From assembly GCA_964534565.1 (NCBI GenBank), contig CAZHON010000003.1, positions 1 through 64,000 of the forward strand: a stretch of DNA of 64,000 nucleotides, read 5' to 3'. Source of the stretch: CAZHON01 sp964534565. GTDB lineage: Bacteria > Patescibacteriota > Gracilibacteria > Peribacterales > Peribacteraceae. A program made the translations under genes and the position numbers. Of this stretch, positions 15,221-23,434 are shown piece by piece. Below the pieces are notes generated by a model that did no database searches, was not told where the DNA came from, and was given only the letters and a program-made list of their open reading frames with translations. Positions within the stretch are counted from its first letter, which is position 1. The number at the start of each line of letters is the position of its first letter.

Positions 15221-15681
15221 TACACATTCATCTCTGTCTTCACGATTGTTTCAGGGTGAAATTTGCTCCACAAGGCTTCGACCAAAAGCAGAATGACGCC
15301 GATGGTGATCGCTGCATCTGCAAAGTTGAAGATGGAGAAATATTTCACATGAATGAAGTCGGTCACGCGCGCATCGAACAAACGATCGACGATGTTGCCG
15401 AGTGCTCCTCCCAAAATAATTCCGAATGCGACGGAGCTGAGTGCGGTATTTTTTGAATGGAGTGCCACCCATAGCAGAAGCGCAACCGCCGCGACGAGCA
15501 AGAACGGTTGCAACATCTCGGGCAAGCGCACGCCGAATGCGATCCCCGGATTTTCCGCGTACTCCAACTGGACCCAATCTCCGATGATCGACACCTGCGA
15601 GGTCAAAAAGAAATCTGCCAGCCATTTCCCCACAAGGCTGATGATGAGACTGATGACGATGGAGCGGATGAGGATGCGCAC
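15220..15681 (-). CDS. lspA: Lipoprotein signal peptidase (signal peptidase II)
   Basis: The 153-residue integral membrane protein has four hydrophobic segments and the two catalytic-Asp motifs of LspA: GNIVDRLFDARVTDFI and FNFADAAITIG. The conserved NPGIAFG box is also present. It removes signal peptides from diacylglyceryl-modified prolipoproteins; candidate substrates in this window are the cyclophilin lipoprotein (18063) and the 268-aa lipoprotein (27644). The start is GTG 15681, 7 nt after TATACT (minus strand 15689-15694), the last unit of an octamer array. It is operonic with the TPR gene. Confidence 0.95.
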   Translation of the reverse strand: MRILIRSIVISLIISLVGKWLADFFLTSQVSIIGDWVQLEYAENPGIAFGVRLPEMLQPFLLVAAVALLLWVALHSKNTALSSVAFGIILGGALGNIVDRLFDARVTDFIHVKYFSIFNFADAAITIGVILLLVEALWSKFHPETIVKTEMNV

Positions 15682-15688
15682 GGGGGAT

Positions 15689-15814
15689 AGTATAGGAGTG
15701 TAAAAGTGTAAAAGTATAGGAGTGTGAAATTTCCTTCTTTTTAATACTCAAAACCCAACAGTGCTTTCCACTTCTATACTTTTACGCTGCTATACTTTTT
15801 TACTCCTCTATACT
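15689..15814. promoter_or_regulatory. Two outward-facing arrays of octamer -10 units
   Basis: 15689-15728 is five exact 8-bp units in tandem; read on the minus strand they are TTCACACT, CCTATACT, TTTACACT, TTTACACT, CCTATACT, ending 7 nt before lspA. 15773-15814 has the same kind of units on the plus strand: TCTATACT, TTTACGCT, GCTATACT, TTTTTACT and CCTCTATACT, ending 6 nt before ftsW/rodA. Most units contain a -10-like TANACT. The result is a divergent, tandemly duplicated promoter. Regulation by repeat number is inferred. Confidence 0.7.
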
Positions 15815-15820
15815 CACTCC

Positions 15821-17005
15821 ATGTTCCGTCGAATGGATCTTCTCCTCATGGGCATCGCAATCGGACTCAGTCTCTTTGGATTGGCCATGATTGCCAGTGT
15901 GAGCGTGTTTCAAAGCTTTCAACTAACCTCTCGCATGACCGATCTTGGGCTTCGAGACACACCGACAAACTCCTTCTACCTGCTGCGAAGTTCGCTGCAC
16001 GTCTTTACGGGAATCGGCCTCATGTTGTTCATCTCCCTCATTCCCTATCGCATGTGGGAGAGGTATGCGCGCGTGCTGTTCCTCCTCTCCATTCTCTTCC
16101 TCTTCGCTCTCTTCATTCCGGGATTAGGGTGTTCGTGGGGAACGTCCTGCAGCTGGTTTTACATCGGAGGATTCTCGCTTCAGCCATCGGAGTTTTTGAA
16201 ACTGACGCTCATCTTCTACTTAGCAGTGTGGCTGCAGAAACGTGAACAGTTGATCGCAACGTTCAAAGACGGATTCGTTCCGTTCGTGACATTGTTGATT
16301 CTTTCGACATTGCTTGTCGCCATTCAGCCGGACCTTGGATCGTTCCTTGTGCTCTCGGTGATCGCAAGCACCATGTTCTTCATCGCCGGAGGAGACATTC
16401 GTCACCTGGTGCTGGGAGGAGGTGCGACCGCAATCCTCGGACTGCCGATTATTTTGAGTAAGGGGTACATCCGCACGCGTTTCCTCGCGTTCTTCTCTCT
16501 GCTGACAAACCCAAACCCCACCCTGCAGGAAGGCCCCGCGTACCAGGTGATGCAGGCACTCATTGCCATCGGAAGTGGCGGACCGTTCGGGGTCGGTTAT
16601 GGAAAATCGATTCAGAAATTCGGATACCTGCCCGAAGTGCAGGGGGACATGATCTTCGCCGCAATGGCAGAGGAACTGGGTTTCCTGCGTCTGCTCATCA
16701 TTCTTTCCATGTACTCGCTGCTCATCATTCGCGGACTCAAAATTGCACGCGAAGCGCCCGATCGCTTCGGTTTCCTCGTCGCAACCGGAATCACCACGTG
16801 GATTGGGTTCCAAAGCATTCTTAACATCGGTGTGAACACGGCGCTCTTCCCGGTCACGGGTCTCACGCTCCCCTTCATCAGTTACGGAGGGTCATCGTTG
16901 ATGTCCGTTCTGGTCGGCGTCGGCGTGCTGCTCAACATTTCGTCACACTCCACGGAGCAAATGCAATCGCGCAAGCGCACCGTTCGCCAAAGTTTCTTTG
17001 CGTAA
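15821..17005 (+). CDS. SEDS-family peptidoglycan polymerase FtsW/RodA
   Basis: The 394-residue protein has about ten membrane segments and SEDS signatures: GFSLQPSEFLKLTLI, VAIQPDLGSFLVL, GSGGPFGVGYGKSIQKFGYLP, DMIFAAMAEELGFL and TGLTLPFISYGGSSL. SEDS proteins polymerise lipid II into glycan strands with a class B PBP. FtsW versus RodA cannot be decided; the adjacent murG favours FtsW. Start ATG 15821 is set by TATACT (15809-15814), 6 nt upstream. A longer in-frame start at 15761 would run through the octamer promoter array. murG follows after one base. Confidence 0.93.
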   Translation: MFRRMDLLLMGIAIGLSLFGLAMIASVSVFQSFQLTSRMTDLGLRDTPTNSFYLLRSSLHVFTGIGLMLFISLIPYRMWERYARVLFLLSILFLFALFIPGLGCSWGTSCSWFYIGGFSLQPSEFLKLTLIFYLAVWLQKREQLIATFKDGFVPFVTLLILSTLLVAIQPDLGSFLVLSVIASTMFFIAGGDIRHLVLGGGATAILGLPIILSKGYIRTRFLAFFSLLTNPNPTLQEGPAYQVMQALIAIGSGGPFGVGYGKSIQKFGYLPEVQGDMIFAAMAEELGFLRLLIILSMYSLLIIRGLKIAREAPDRFGFLVATGITTWIGFQSILNIGVNTALFPVTGLTLPFISYGGSSLMSVLVGVGVLLNISSHSTEQMQSRKRTVRQSFFA

Positions 17006-17006
17006 C

Positions 17007-18038
17007 ATGCGTGCCCTCTTTGTCAGCGGCGGCTCGGTGGGGCACTTGGCTCCGGCGTTGGCTGTGTGGAAGAGCCTGCAGGCGATGGCCCCTGGGGCCG
17101 CCTGCCACTTCATCTGTGCGCAGCGCAGTGATGAGATTGATGTTCTCACGCGTGAGAACATTCCCTTCTCCGCACTCTCTCTCCCCAAGCATTCTCCGAT
17201 TCGTTTTGTGAAGAACATGGCATCGGCGTGGAAACGGATGACCGCGTTCCGCCCCGAGGTCGTCTTCAGCAAAGGAGGATCACTCTCCGTTCCTGTCTGT
17301 CTTGTGGCGTGGGTCCGTGGCATCCCGATCGTCCTGCACGAGTCCGATGCTGTGATGGGACTTGCGAACTCCATGGTCGCACGACTTGCCACCACTATCT
17401 GCGTCGGCATGCCTCAAAAGTCGATGACGAAAACATTCGTTCTGACCGGGAACCCCGTTCGTCCGCTTGTGACAGAGGGAAAGAAAGAAGAAGGACTGAA
17501 GCTGACAGGGCTGAGTGGCACACGTCCGATTCTGCTGGTCATTGGTGGAAGCCAAGGTGCGCAGTTCCTCAATGAATGGGTGGCCGCACATCTTGCAACG
17601 CTCCTCACTCACTGCGATGTGATCCACATCACCGGCAGAGGGAAAGCGGGGGCGCCGCACACGAACGGATACTGGAGCACTCCGTATGCACACGACGAAC
17701 TCAAACATCTCTATGCATGTACCGACCTCGCCGTCAGTCGCGCAGGAGCGGGAGCGATCAGCGAACTTGCAGCAACTGCAATCCCAACGATTCTCGTCCC
17801 ACTCCCCGGACTTGCACATGACCATCAAACCAAGAACGCACGCGCGGCTTGTGGCAGCGGCGGATGCGAAGTTATGCAACAACCGGAGGTTAATGACCAC
17901 CTCATTCTCAGGGTGGTTGCACTACTCGAAAACACACTCAAACGTAGGGAGATGAGCCAAAGAATGACATCGCTCTACAGACCGGACGCTGCTCGACAGA
18001 TTGCCGTTCTCGTGTCGGCGTGTGTTGCACACCCGTGA
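17007..18038 (+). CDS. murG: UDP-GlcNAc:undecaprenyl-pyrophosphoryl-MurNAc-pentapeptide transferase MurG
   Basis: The 343-residue GT-B glycosyltransferase has the N-terminal loop FVSGGSVGHLAPALAV (usually GGTGGH), VFSKGGSLSVPVCLVAW, LHESDAVMGLANSMVA, LVIGGSQGAQFLNEW and the C-terminal SRAGAGAISELAATAIPTIL with PGLAHDHQTKNA. It makes lipid II at the inner membrane face. ATG 17007 lies one base after the ftsW/rodA stop, showing an operon. The glycine-rich loop variant (GSVGH instead of GTGGH) is unusual but keeps the His. Confidence 0.93.
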   Translation: MRALFVSGGSVGHLAPALAVWKSLQAMAPGAACHFICAQRSDEIDVLTRENIPFSALSLPKHSPIRFVKNMASAWKRMTAFRPEVVFSKGGSLSVPVCLVAWVRGIPIVLHESDAVMGLANSMVARLATTICVGMPQKSMTKTFVLTGNPVRPLVTEGKKEEGLKLTGLSGTRPILLVIGGSQGAQFLNEWVAAHLATLLTHCDVIHITGRGKAGAPHTNGYWSTPYAHDELKHLYACTDLAVSRAGAGAISELAATAIPTILVPLPGLAHDHQTKNARAACGSGGCEVMQQPEVNDHLILRVVALLENTLKRREMSQRMTSLYRPDAARQIAVLVSACVAHP

Positions 18039-18062
18039 AGGGGTGAGTAGGGTTTCCGGGCT

Positions 18063-18728
18063 ATGTACAAATTCCTCATCCCCCTCTTCGCACTCGCTCT
18101 CCTCATCGGTTGTACTCCCAAGCCGGGAACCGAAATTGAGGGATACAGCACCTCTTCTATTTCCGCTGGTGCAGCGATGTCTGAATATTCTTCTTCCGAC
18201 TCTATGGGTAAGTCTCCAGATGGTGCAACCATCCTCACAGGCAAGCACACCGTCGTCCTCAAGACGAACAAGGGTGACATCACCATCCAAGTGGATGCTG
18301 ACAAGTCTCCAAAGGCAGCAACAAACTTCGTCACGCTCAGCAAGACGGGGTACTACAACGGCCTCACTTTCCACCGCACCATCCCTGACTTCATGATCCA
18401 GGGCGGCGACCCAAAGGGAAACGGAACAGGCGGTGAGAGCATCTACGGTTCTACCTTCGACGACGAAATCTCTGACTGGAAACTCGTTCGCGGAACGGTC
18501 GCAATGGCAAACCGCGGACCAAACACGAACGGAAGCCAGTTCTTCATCGTGCAGGCCGAGTCCACTCCATGGCTCGACGGCCACTACACCGTCTTCGGAC
18601 AAGTCACGAGCGGCATGGACGTTGTCGACGCAATCGCAACGACTCCTGTCTCCACTCGTAACCCAGGCGACCCACTCGCCGATCGTCCAATCACACCGAT
18701 CACGTTCAACGCAGAAGTTCAGGAGTAA
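18063..18728 (+). CDS. Cyclophilin-type peptidyl-prolyl isomerase, lipoprotein
   Basis: The 221-residue protein has a lipoprotein signal (LFALALLIGC, Cys17), a Ser-rich linker and a cyclophilin domain from about 60: FHRTIPDFMIQGGDPKGNGT, SEFDDE-like FDDEI, AMANRGPNTNGSQFFIV and HYTVFGQVTSGMDVVDAI. The catalytic Arg (FHR) and the GSQFFI motif are present. It would fold exported proteins outside the membrane, which fits the many large exported proteins here. TAGGGT (18048-18053) ends 9 nt before ATG 18063. A strong terminator follows. Confidence 0.94.
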   Translation: MYKFLIPLFALALLIGCTPKPGTEIEGYSTSSISAGAAMSEYSSSDSMGKSPDGATILTGKHTVVLKTNKGDITIQVDADKSPKAATNFVTLSKTGYYNGLTFHRTIPDFMIQGGDPKGNGTGGESIYGSTFDDEISDWKLVRGTVAMANRGPNTNGSQFFIVQAESTPWLDGHYTVFGQVTSGMDVVDAIATTPVSTRNPGDPLADRPITPITFNAEVQE

Positions 18729-18750
18729 GCGTCTCCTCTATGGAATACAA

Positions 18751-18773
18751 AGAGGCCTTCGGGCCTCTTTTTT
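18751..18773 (+). terminator. Rho-independent terminator
   Basis: AGAGGCC pairs with GGCCTCT around a TTCG tetraloop, followed by TTTTT. It ends the cyclophilin transcript ahead of gltX. Confidence 0.9.
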
Positions 18774-18821
18774 GTGCCCCTCCGCCTTCGCCTTCCTACA
18801 GTTCTTCGCTATCCTCTGCCC

Positions 18822-20321
18822 ATGCGCACCCGTTTCGCACCCTCCCCTACAGGCAACCTTCACGTCGGCGGACTCCGCACGGCTCTCTATGCGTGGCTGA
18901 TCGCCAAGCAGACGCGCGGTGAGTTCTTGGTGCGCGTCGAAGACACCGACAAGGAACGGGAAGTGCCCGGTTCCGTTGAACAGATGTTGCAGGCATTGCA
19001 GTGGGCGGGCCTGGAGCCCGATGAAGGAGTATTGCTAAGCCCGGAAGGAGTCGTGACGCAGCGCGGGACCTATGGCCCCTACATGCAGTCCCAGCGCTTG
19101 CCGATGTACCGCGAGGCGGCAGACAAATTGATTGAGCAGGGCAATGCCTACTACGCATTCGATACGAAGGAGGAGATCGACGCGATGCGTCTGCGCCAGC
19201 AGGAAGCGGGCAACCCCGCACCCAAGTACGACGCACGTGCACGCAAAAAAATGCGCAACAGTCTCACGCTCTCGAAAGAAGAGGTGGATGAACTTCTGAA
19301 GAACGAAACACCGTATGTCATCCGCATGAAGGTTCCGGAAAAAGGATCGGTGGAGTGGGATGACATGATTCGTGAGCATGTGTCGTTCCAGTGCAGCGAC
19401 GTCGATGATCAAGTGCTGTTGAAGAGTGATGGTTACCCGACCTATCACCTCGCGCACGTCGTGGACGATCACTTCATGCAGATCGATATCGTGATGCGCG
19501 GAGAGGAATGGTTGAGTTCAACCCCCAAGCATTTGCTCCTATTTGAATGGCTCGGTTGGCCGGTTCCGCGCTATGCGCACCTTCCGCTCATGCTCAACAG
19601 TGATCATAGTAAATTGAGCAAGCGCCAGGGCGATGTATCGGTGGACGAGTACATCACAAAAGGATACTTGCCGGAGGCACTGTTGAACTTCGTCGCCTTC
19701 CTCGGATGGAACCCGGGCACGGTGCAGGAGATTTTGACGATGGAAGAAATGGTCGAACAGTTCTCGCTCGAGCGCGTACAGAAAGCAGGTGCCGTGTTCG
19801 ACACCCAGAAGCTCGATTGGCTGCAGGGACAGTGGATGCGAAAAATGGATAAGGACGAATTCATTGCACGTGTGCGCAGTCTCGTTGTCGAAAAATTCCC
19901 AGCCGCATCTGAGGACACAGGGTTCGCCCGCAAGGCTGCGCTGATTCAAGACCGCATCACCTTCATGAAGGATGCACCCGATATGCTCGGGTACTTCTAC
20001 GAAGAGCCTGCTGTCACAACGGAGCTGCTCGCAAACAGTAAGCAGAAAGTGACGATGGATCTACTGCCTGCAATCCTCAAAGACCTCACGACGATGCTCG
20101 AGGCAATTTCGGAGATGGAATGGAACGACGAAACACTGCTTGCCGCCGCGAAGGCAGAGATGGCAAAGGGAACGTTTAAATTGGGGCAATTGCTGTGGCC
20201 TCTCCGCGCCGCTTTGACGGGCCGAGAGTTCAGCCCCGGTGCAACGGAAGTGGCTGCTGTGCTTGGAAAAACGGAGACACTCAAGCGCATTGCAGCTGCT
20301 CAAGCTCTTGTGAAGGGCTAA
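18822..20321 (+). CDS. gltX: Glutamyl-tRNA synthetase
   Basis: The 499-residue class I synthetase begins MRTRFAPSPTGNLHVGGLRT, containing the HIGH-equivalent HVGG; the second signature is KLSKRQGD near residue 265. The VEDTD motif and DDHFMQIDIVMRGEEWL are also typical. It charges tRNA-Glu (and in lineages without GlnRS also tRNA-Gln, for GatCAB amidation). Start ATG 18822 is chosen because the family begins there and TATCCT (18810-18815) ends 6 nt upstream; a start at 18774 would add a non-conserved segment reaching into the terminator. Confidence 0.96.
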   Translation: MRTRFAPSPTGNLHVGGLRTALYAWLIAKQTRGEFLVRVEDTDKEREVPGSVEQMLQALQWAGLEPDEGVLLSPEGVVTQRGTYGPYMQSQRLPMYREAADKLIEQGNAYYAFDTKEEIDAMRLRQQEAGNPAPKYDARARKKMRNSLTLSKEEVDELLKNETPYVIRMKVPEKGSVEWDDMIREHVSFQCSDVDDQVLLKSDGYPTYHLAHVVDDHFMQIDIVMRGEEWLSSTPKHLLLFEWLGWPVPRYAHLPLMLNSDHSKLSKRQGDVSVDEYITKGYLPEALLNFVAFLGWNPGTVQEILTMEEMVEQFSLERVQKAGAVFDTQKLDWLQGQWMRKMDKDEFIARVRSLVVEKFPAASEDTGFARKAALIQDRITFMKDAPDMLGYFYEEPAVTTELLANSKQKVTMDLLPAILKDLTTMLEAISEMEWNDETLLAAAKAEMAKGTFKLGQLLWPLRAALTGREFSPGATEVAAVLGKTETLKRIAAAQALVKG

Positions 20322-20340
20322 ATGTGCTATACTCCTAGCC

Positions 20341-20817
20341 ATGTCCCACTCTGTAAACATCTCTCCGCTGAAAGAACTGGAACTGACCATCAAGCCCGAT
20401 TTGAACAAGGCGATCATCGAAGGCCGCACAGCTGTCACCTTCGAAAGCTTGGTGACGCTGATTCTGCAACGAAGGGTCGATACTCTTTTTAAGAAGTTGG
20501 GGAAGGACCCTGTGATTGTTTCCAGTGAACTCCTGACAAGCATCGCCTCCGCAAAGCAGGAAAGTCGCCTGAATGAAACGAAATTGATTACGGTGACATT
20601 CGGAATCGGAACGGTGTTCGGTGTTCTGCTCTCCAGCATCATTCTGTTCGTACTCATGCAAACACAGATTGTTGTCGGTCAGCGCGAGCTCCTCATTGTG
20701 ATCGGCAGCATCGTCGGCGTGGCAATCGTAGGATGGACAATCGTGAAGATGCAAAGTGCAAAGCAGGGAGGAAAACTGGTCGACACGATGGAGAAGATCA
20801 CGAGCGCGCTTTCGTAA
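20341..20817 (+). CDS. Two-TM membrane protein (158 aa), unknown
   Basis: The soluble N-terminal 80 residues precede two hydrophobic segments (about 83-105, VTFGIGTVFGVLLSSIILFV; about 115-133, LLIVIGSIVGVAIVGWTIV) and a short Lys/Gly tail. The extended -10 TGcTATACT (20328-20333) ends 7 nt before ATG 20341. The stop overlaps the murB start (TAATG), so the two are co-transcribed; a role linked to the cell envelope is plausible but inferred only from that. Confidence 0.75.
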   Translation: MSHSVNISPLKELELTIKPDLNKAIIEGRTAVTFESLVTLILQRRVDTLFKKLGKDPVIVSSELLTSIASAKQESRLNETKLITVTFGIGTVFGVLLSSIILFVLMQTQIVVGQRELLIVIGSIVGVAIVGWTIVKMQSAKQGGKLVDTMEKITSALS

Positions 20818-21683
20818 TGGAGCTCAAAGAACTTGTCACCCTCGGCCCCAAAACAACCATGCGTATTGGCGGCGTTGCGCGTTTCTATGTGGAAATTCGC
20901 ACGAAGGAAGATTGTGAGGAAGCAGTGTATTTGGCTGCACAAAAGAACCTCCCGCTCATACTTCTTGGCGGTGGCAGCAATACGATTTTTACAGACGGCA
21001 TCGTTGAGGCGCTCGTCGTTCGCATGAAAGCAGAAGGTGTGACGATCGAGGGCAACTCCGTAACGGTAGAAGGAGGAGTGATTCTCGGAAGCCTCATCAA
21101 TCAACTTGCGGAACAGAACCTCGACCTCTCCCCTCTCACGGGAATCCCCGGATCCATCGGCGGCGCAATTTTTGGAAATGCAGGCCAGGGACCCAAGGGA
21201 ATTTGGACCGATACATTTGTGGTGTCTGTCGAAGCGTTCGTCGATGGAGAATGGAAAACGTACACGAAAGAGGAGTGTGAATTTTCCTATCGCGAGAGTG
21301 TGTTCAAGCGCATGAAGAATCCTGCGATCGTGTGGCGCGTCGTGCTGACTGTTCCCACACGACCTGCCGACGAGGTGAAAGCGGAAGTCGAACGACTCAT
21401 TCAAAAACGCATCGAGACCCAGCCGCACCTGCGCACCGCGGGCTCGTGCTTCAAGGCGATCGGCGGCACACCTGCATGGCAGAAGATCGATGCTGCAGGG
21501 CTTCGTGGAGCCAAATTCGGTGGTGTGGAAATCGCACAGAAACACGCGAACTTCCTGCTCAATGACGGAACGGCAACCTATGCCGATGCAGTGGCTGCTG
21601 TGGAAGCTGTCAAAAATGCGATCCCCGAAAACTTGGAAGTGGAGATGCGATTCATCGAGAAGGATGGATCATTGAAATTTTAA
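20817..21683 (+). CDS. murB: UDP-N-acetylenolpyruvoylglucosamine reductase MurB
   Basis: The 288-residue flavoprotein shows KTTMRIGGVARFYVEI, the FAD-binding LPLILLGGGSNTIF, LSPLTGIPGSIGGAIFGNAG, the FSYRESVFK region and the catalytic-Ser stretch TAGSCFKAI, then LRGAKFGGVEIAQKHANFL. It reduces UDP-GlcNAc-enolpyruvate to UDP-MurNAc with NADPH. The absence of the large extra loop is like type II MurB. ATG 20817 overlaps the previous stop by one base; a longer frame upstream is within that gene and is rejected. Confidence 0.95.
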   Translation: MELKELVTLGPKTTMRIGGVARFYVEIRTKEDCEEAVYLAAQKNLPLILLGGGSNTIFTDGIVEALVVRMKAEGVTIEGNSVTVEGGVILGSLINQLAEQNLDLSPLTGIPGSIGGAIFGNAGQGPKGIWTDTFVVSVEAFVDGEWKTYTKEECEFSYRESVFKRMKNPAIVWRVVLTVPTRPADEVKAEVERLIQKRIETQPHLRTAGSCFKAIGGTPAWQKIDAAGLRGAKFGGVEIAQKHANFLLNDGTATYADAVAAVEAVKNAIPENLEVEMRFIEKDGSLKF

Positions 21684-22099
21684 AAATCACTCTCGGAAAA
21701 TTTTTCTTTCAGATACTCAATCTCCATCGACTGGTAGTGCTGTAGTAACTCCCATTCTCTCATTTCGACATGCGGGTCTCCGGGCTCTGCATATTGCAAA
21801 TCACGCAATGTGCGCTCCTCAACTTCATGATGCCTCTGCAACTCTTCTAATTCACGCTCCAGTGCCCATGGATATTCTTCCAATTGCGTCACTTTTTTGC
21901 ATTTTTCGCGAACCTGTTTACTCAATTGATATGCATCGTAGGGCGTAAAACTTAATTCGGGATTCTCAGCCCATCGCTTGAGTGTACTAAGACATTCGGC
22001 CTCCTGTGTATCGCTATAGAGAACTACGAATCTTTCATTGTCTTTGCCTAATCCCACAACATTTACATTTGCGCCGGGTTTAAAACCTTCCATCAGCAT
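21680..22099 (-). CDS. Charged helical protein (139 aa), unknown
   Basis: A short beta-like N-terminal part (ANVNVVGLGKDNERFVVLYS) is followed by a Glu-rich helical region (LERELEELQRHHEVEERTLR; QSMEIEYLKEKFSE). It may form a coiled coil. Minus-strand TAGATT at 22108-22113 ends 8 nt before ATG 22099, supporting that start. The gene is convergent with murB, overlapping it by 4 nt. No family recognised. Confidence 0.6.
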   Translation of the reverse strand: MLMEGFKPGANVNVVGLGKDNERFVVLYSDTQEAECLSTLKRWAENPELSFTPYDAYQLSKQVREKCKKVTQLEEYPWALERELEELQRHHEVEERTLRDLQYAEPGDPHVEMREWELLQHYQSMEIEYLKEKFSESDF

Positions 22100-22157
22100 T
22101 GCGAATTAATCTAGAACTTCTACCCAAAGAAGCAAGGAGTGGTAGCATCATCGACCA

Positions 22158-22388
22158 ATGTCGATCTTCACTTCTATTCCTGAAGGGTACTGGCAACCAT
22201 CACGTTTCGCCGAACAGGAAGAGGCGGTTTCCCGACCGACACAATGGACTTTGCGCACCATGTTGATTGTGATGACGGTATGCGCAGCAACGTGCGGCAC
22301 GGCAAATGCGGTTAAGAACCTCCTGGGGAAGGAGGTCACAAAAACCGCATCAACTGTGACTATTAAAACGGCAAATCCTCAACCTTAA
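22158..22388 (+). CDS. Small single-TM protein (76 aa), unknown
   Basis: Residues 32-50 form a hydrophobic segment (LRTMLIVMTVCAATCGTANA) that could be a signal peptide or an anchor. The extended -10 TGgTAGCAT (22143-22148) ends 9 nt before ATG 22158. The last 26 nt overlap the end of the convergent ssb gene. Function unknown. Confidence 0.5.
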   Translation: MSIFTSIPEGYWQPSRFAEQEEAVSRPTQWTLRTMLIVMTVCAATCGTANAVKNLLGKEVTKTASTVTIKTANPQP

Positions 22389-23229
22389 TTTCCGAACTGT
22401 AATCGATTGCGGGAACAGCCATCGCTGGGGCTTCGTCGCGATCCTGATTCATTGATGACATTGCACCTGCAGGTTCCTCCGTCTGTCGCATGCTGTTTTC
22501 AATCGACTCTGCAGCGAGTGTGCTCTTGAGTCCGAGTTGAGAAACGGTCTCTGCAACAACTTCCGTCACCGAGCGCTTTGCGCCCGCTTGTGTTTCGAAA
22601 CTGCGTGTCTGCACGCGTCCGGAGACGAACACCTTCACGCCTTTTTTGATTGTGAGAGCCACTTCCTCGGCAAGTGCACCCCACACGACGACGTTGTGGA
22701 ATTCGGATTTTTCCTTCATCTCACCTGTCGCCTTGTCCTTCCAACGGTCATTGGTTGCAACGCCGATCGTGAGAACTTTCTGTCCACTCGTCGTTGTGCG
22801 CATTTCGGGGTCCTTCGTCACGTTACCAAGAAGGTCGGCACGATTGAGAGAAGCGGCCGTCATGTTCGTTGCAGGGTGCGGTTCGGTTTGTCCGCTCTTG
22901 GGGTCGAGCAAAATCATGTCTGTCGCAACAAGCTTTGTCTTGCTGCGCTTTTCATGACTCTGGGTGTCTTCCCAGCTGTCGGTCTGTAAACGACCACTGA
23001 TGTAAATCTGACTTCCGGCACGAGCGAACTGGCCCGCGACATCGGCCATCGGTCCCCAAATGGTAACCGTGTGAAAACTCTTGGACTGAATTTGCTGACC
23101 GGCATCGGTCTTCACCGTGCTTGGAACAACCAAGTTCAAATCGGTCACACTGGTGCCGCCCGGAGTCTTGCGGATCGTGATTGGTTGAGTCTGGTAGCCG
23201 ATAACGGAGACTCTATTGAGAGAAAACAT
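22363..23229 (-). CDS. ssb: Single-stranded DNA-binding protein with two OB folds
   Basis: The 288-residue protein has two SSB-type OB domains in one chain: residues about 1-112 (NRVSVIGYQTQPITIRKTPG; SFHTVTIWGPMADVAGQFAR; GSQIYISGRLQTDSW) and about 128-238 (NRADLLGNVTKDPEMRTTTS; EFHNVVVWGALAEEVALTIK; GVKVFVSGRVQTRSF). The tail ends EIKVEDLPF, matching the acidic partner-binding tip. Tandem OB domains are the hallmark of Deinococcus-Thermus SSB, which works as a dimer; ordinary bacterial SSBs have one. Start ATG 23229 fits domain 1; longer frames add unrelated sequence. Confidence 0.93.
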   Translation of the reverse strand: MFSLNRVSVIGYQTQPITIRKTPGGTSVTDLNLVVPSTVKTDAGQQIQSKSFHTVTIWGPMADVAGQFARAGSQIYISGRLQTDSWEDTQSHEKRSKTKLVATDMILLDPKSGQTEPHPATNMTAASLNRADLLGNVTKDPEMRTTTSGQKVLTIGVATNDRWKDKATGEMKEKSEFHNVVVWGALAEEVALTIKKGVKVFVSGRVQTRSFETQAGAKRSVTEVVAETVSQLGLKSTLAAESIENSMRQTEEPAGAMSSMNQDRDEAPAMAVPAIDYSSEIKVEDLPF

Positions 23230-23406
23230 CGCTGAGTTGGGGTAAAGAAGTAGAAGAGGTCGCAGCGGTGCGAGGCAGACAGATTTACCCCCTATCCGAA
23301 AGACGAACAAGGAACTGTGATTGTCAGATGGAAAAAATGGTGACCTGGAGCATGGAAGACAACGCGGATAAACGCCCTCGCTGTCAATCGACGATGGCTC
23401 AAGAAA

Positions 23407-23420
23407 GAGGAAATTTCCTC
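23407..23420. promoter_or_regulatory. 14-bp perfect palindrome upstream of the secreted-protein operon
   Basis: GAGGAAATTTCCTC lies 15 nt before ATG 23435, in the 205-nt region between ssb and the secreted operon. It could be an operator or, as RNA, block initiation. The rest of 23230-23434 holds no recognisable gene. Confidence 0.4.
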
Positions 23421-23434
23421 CAACCTCTGCGAAA

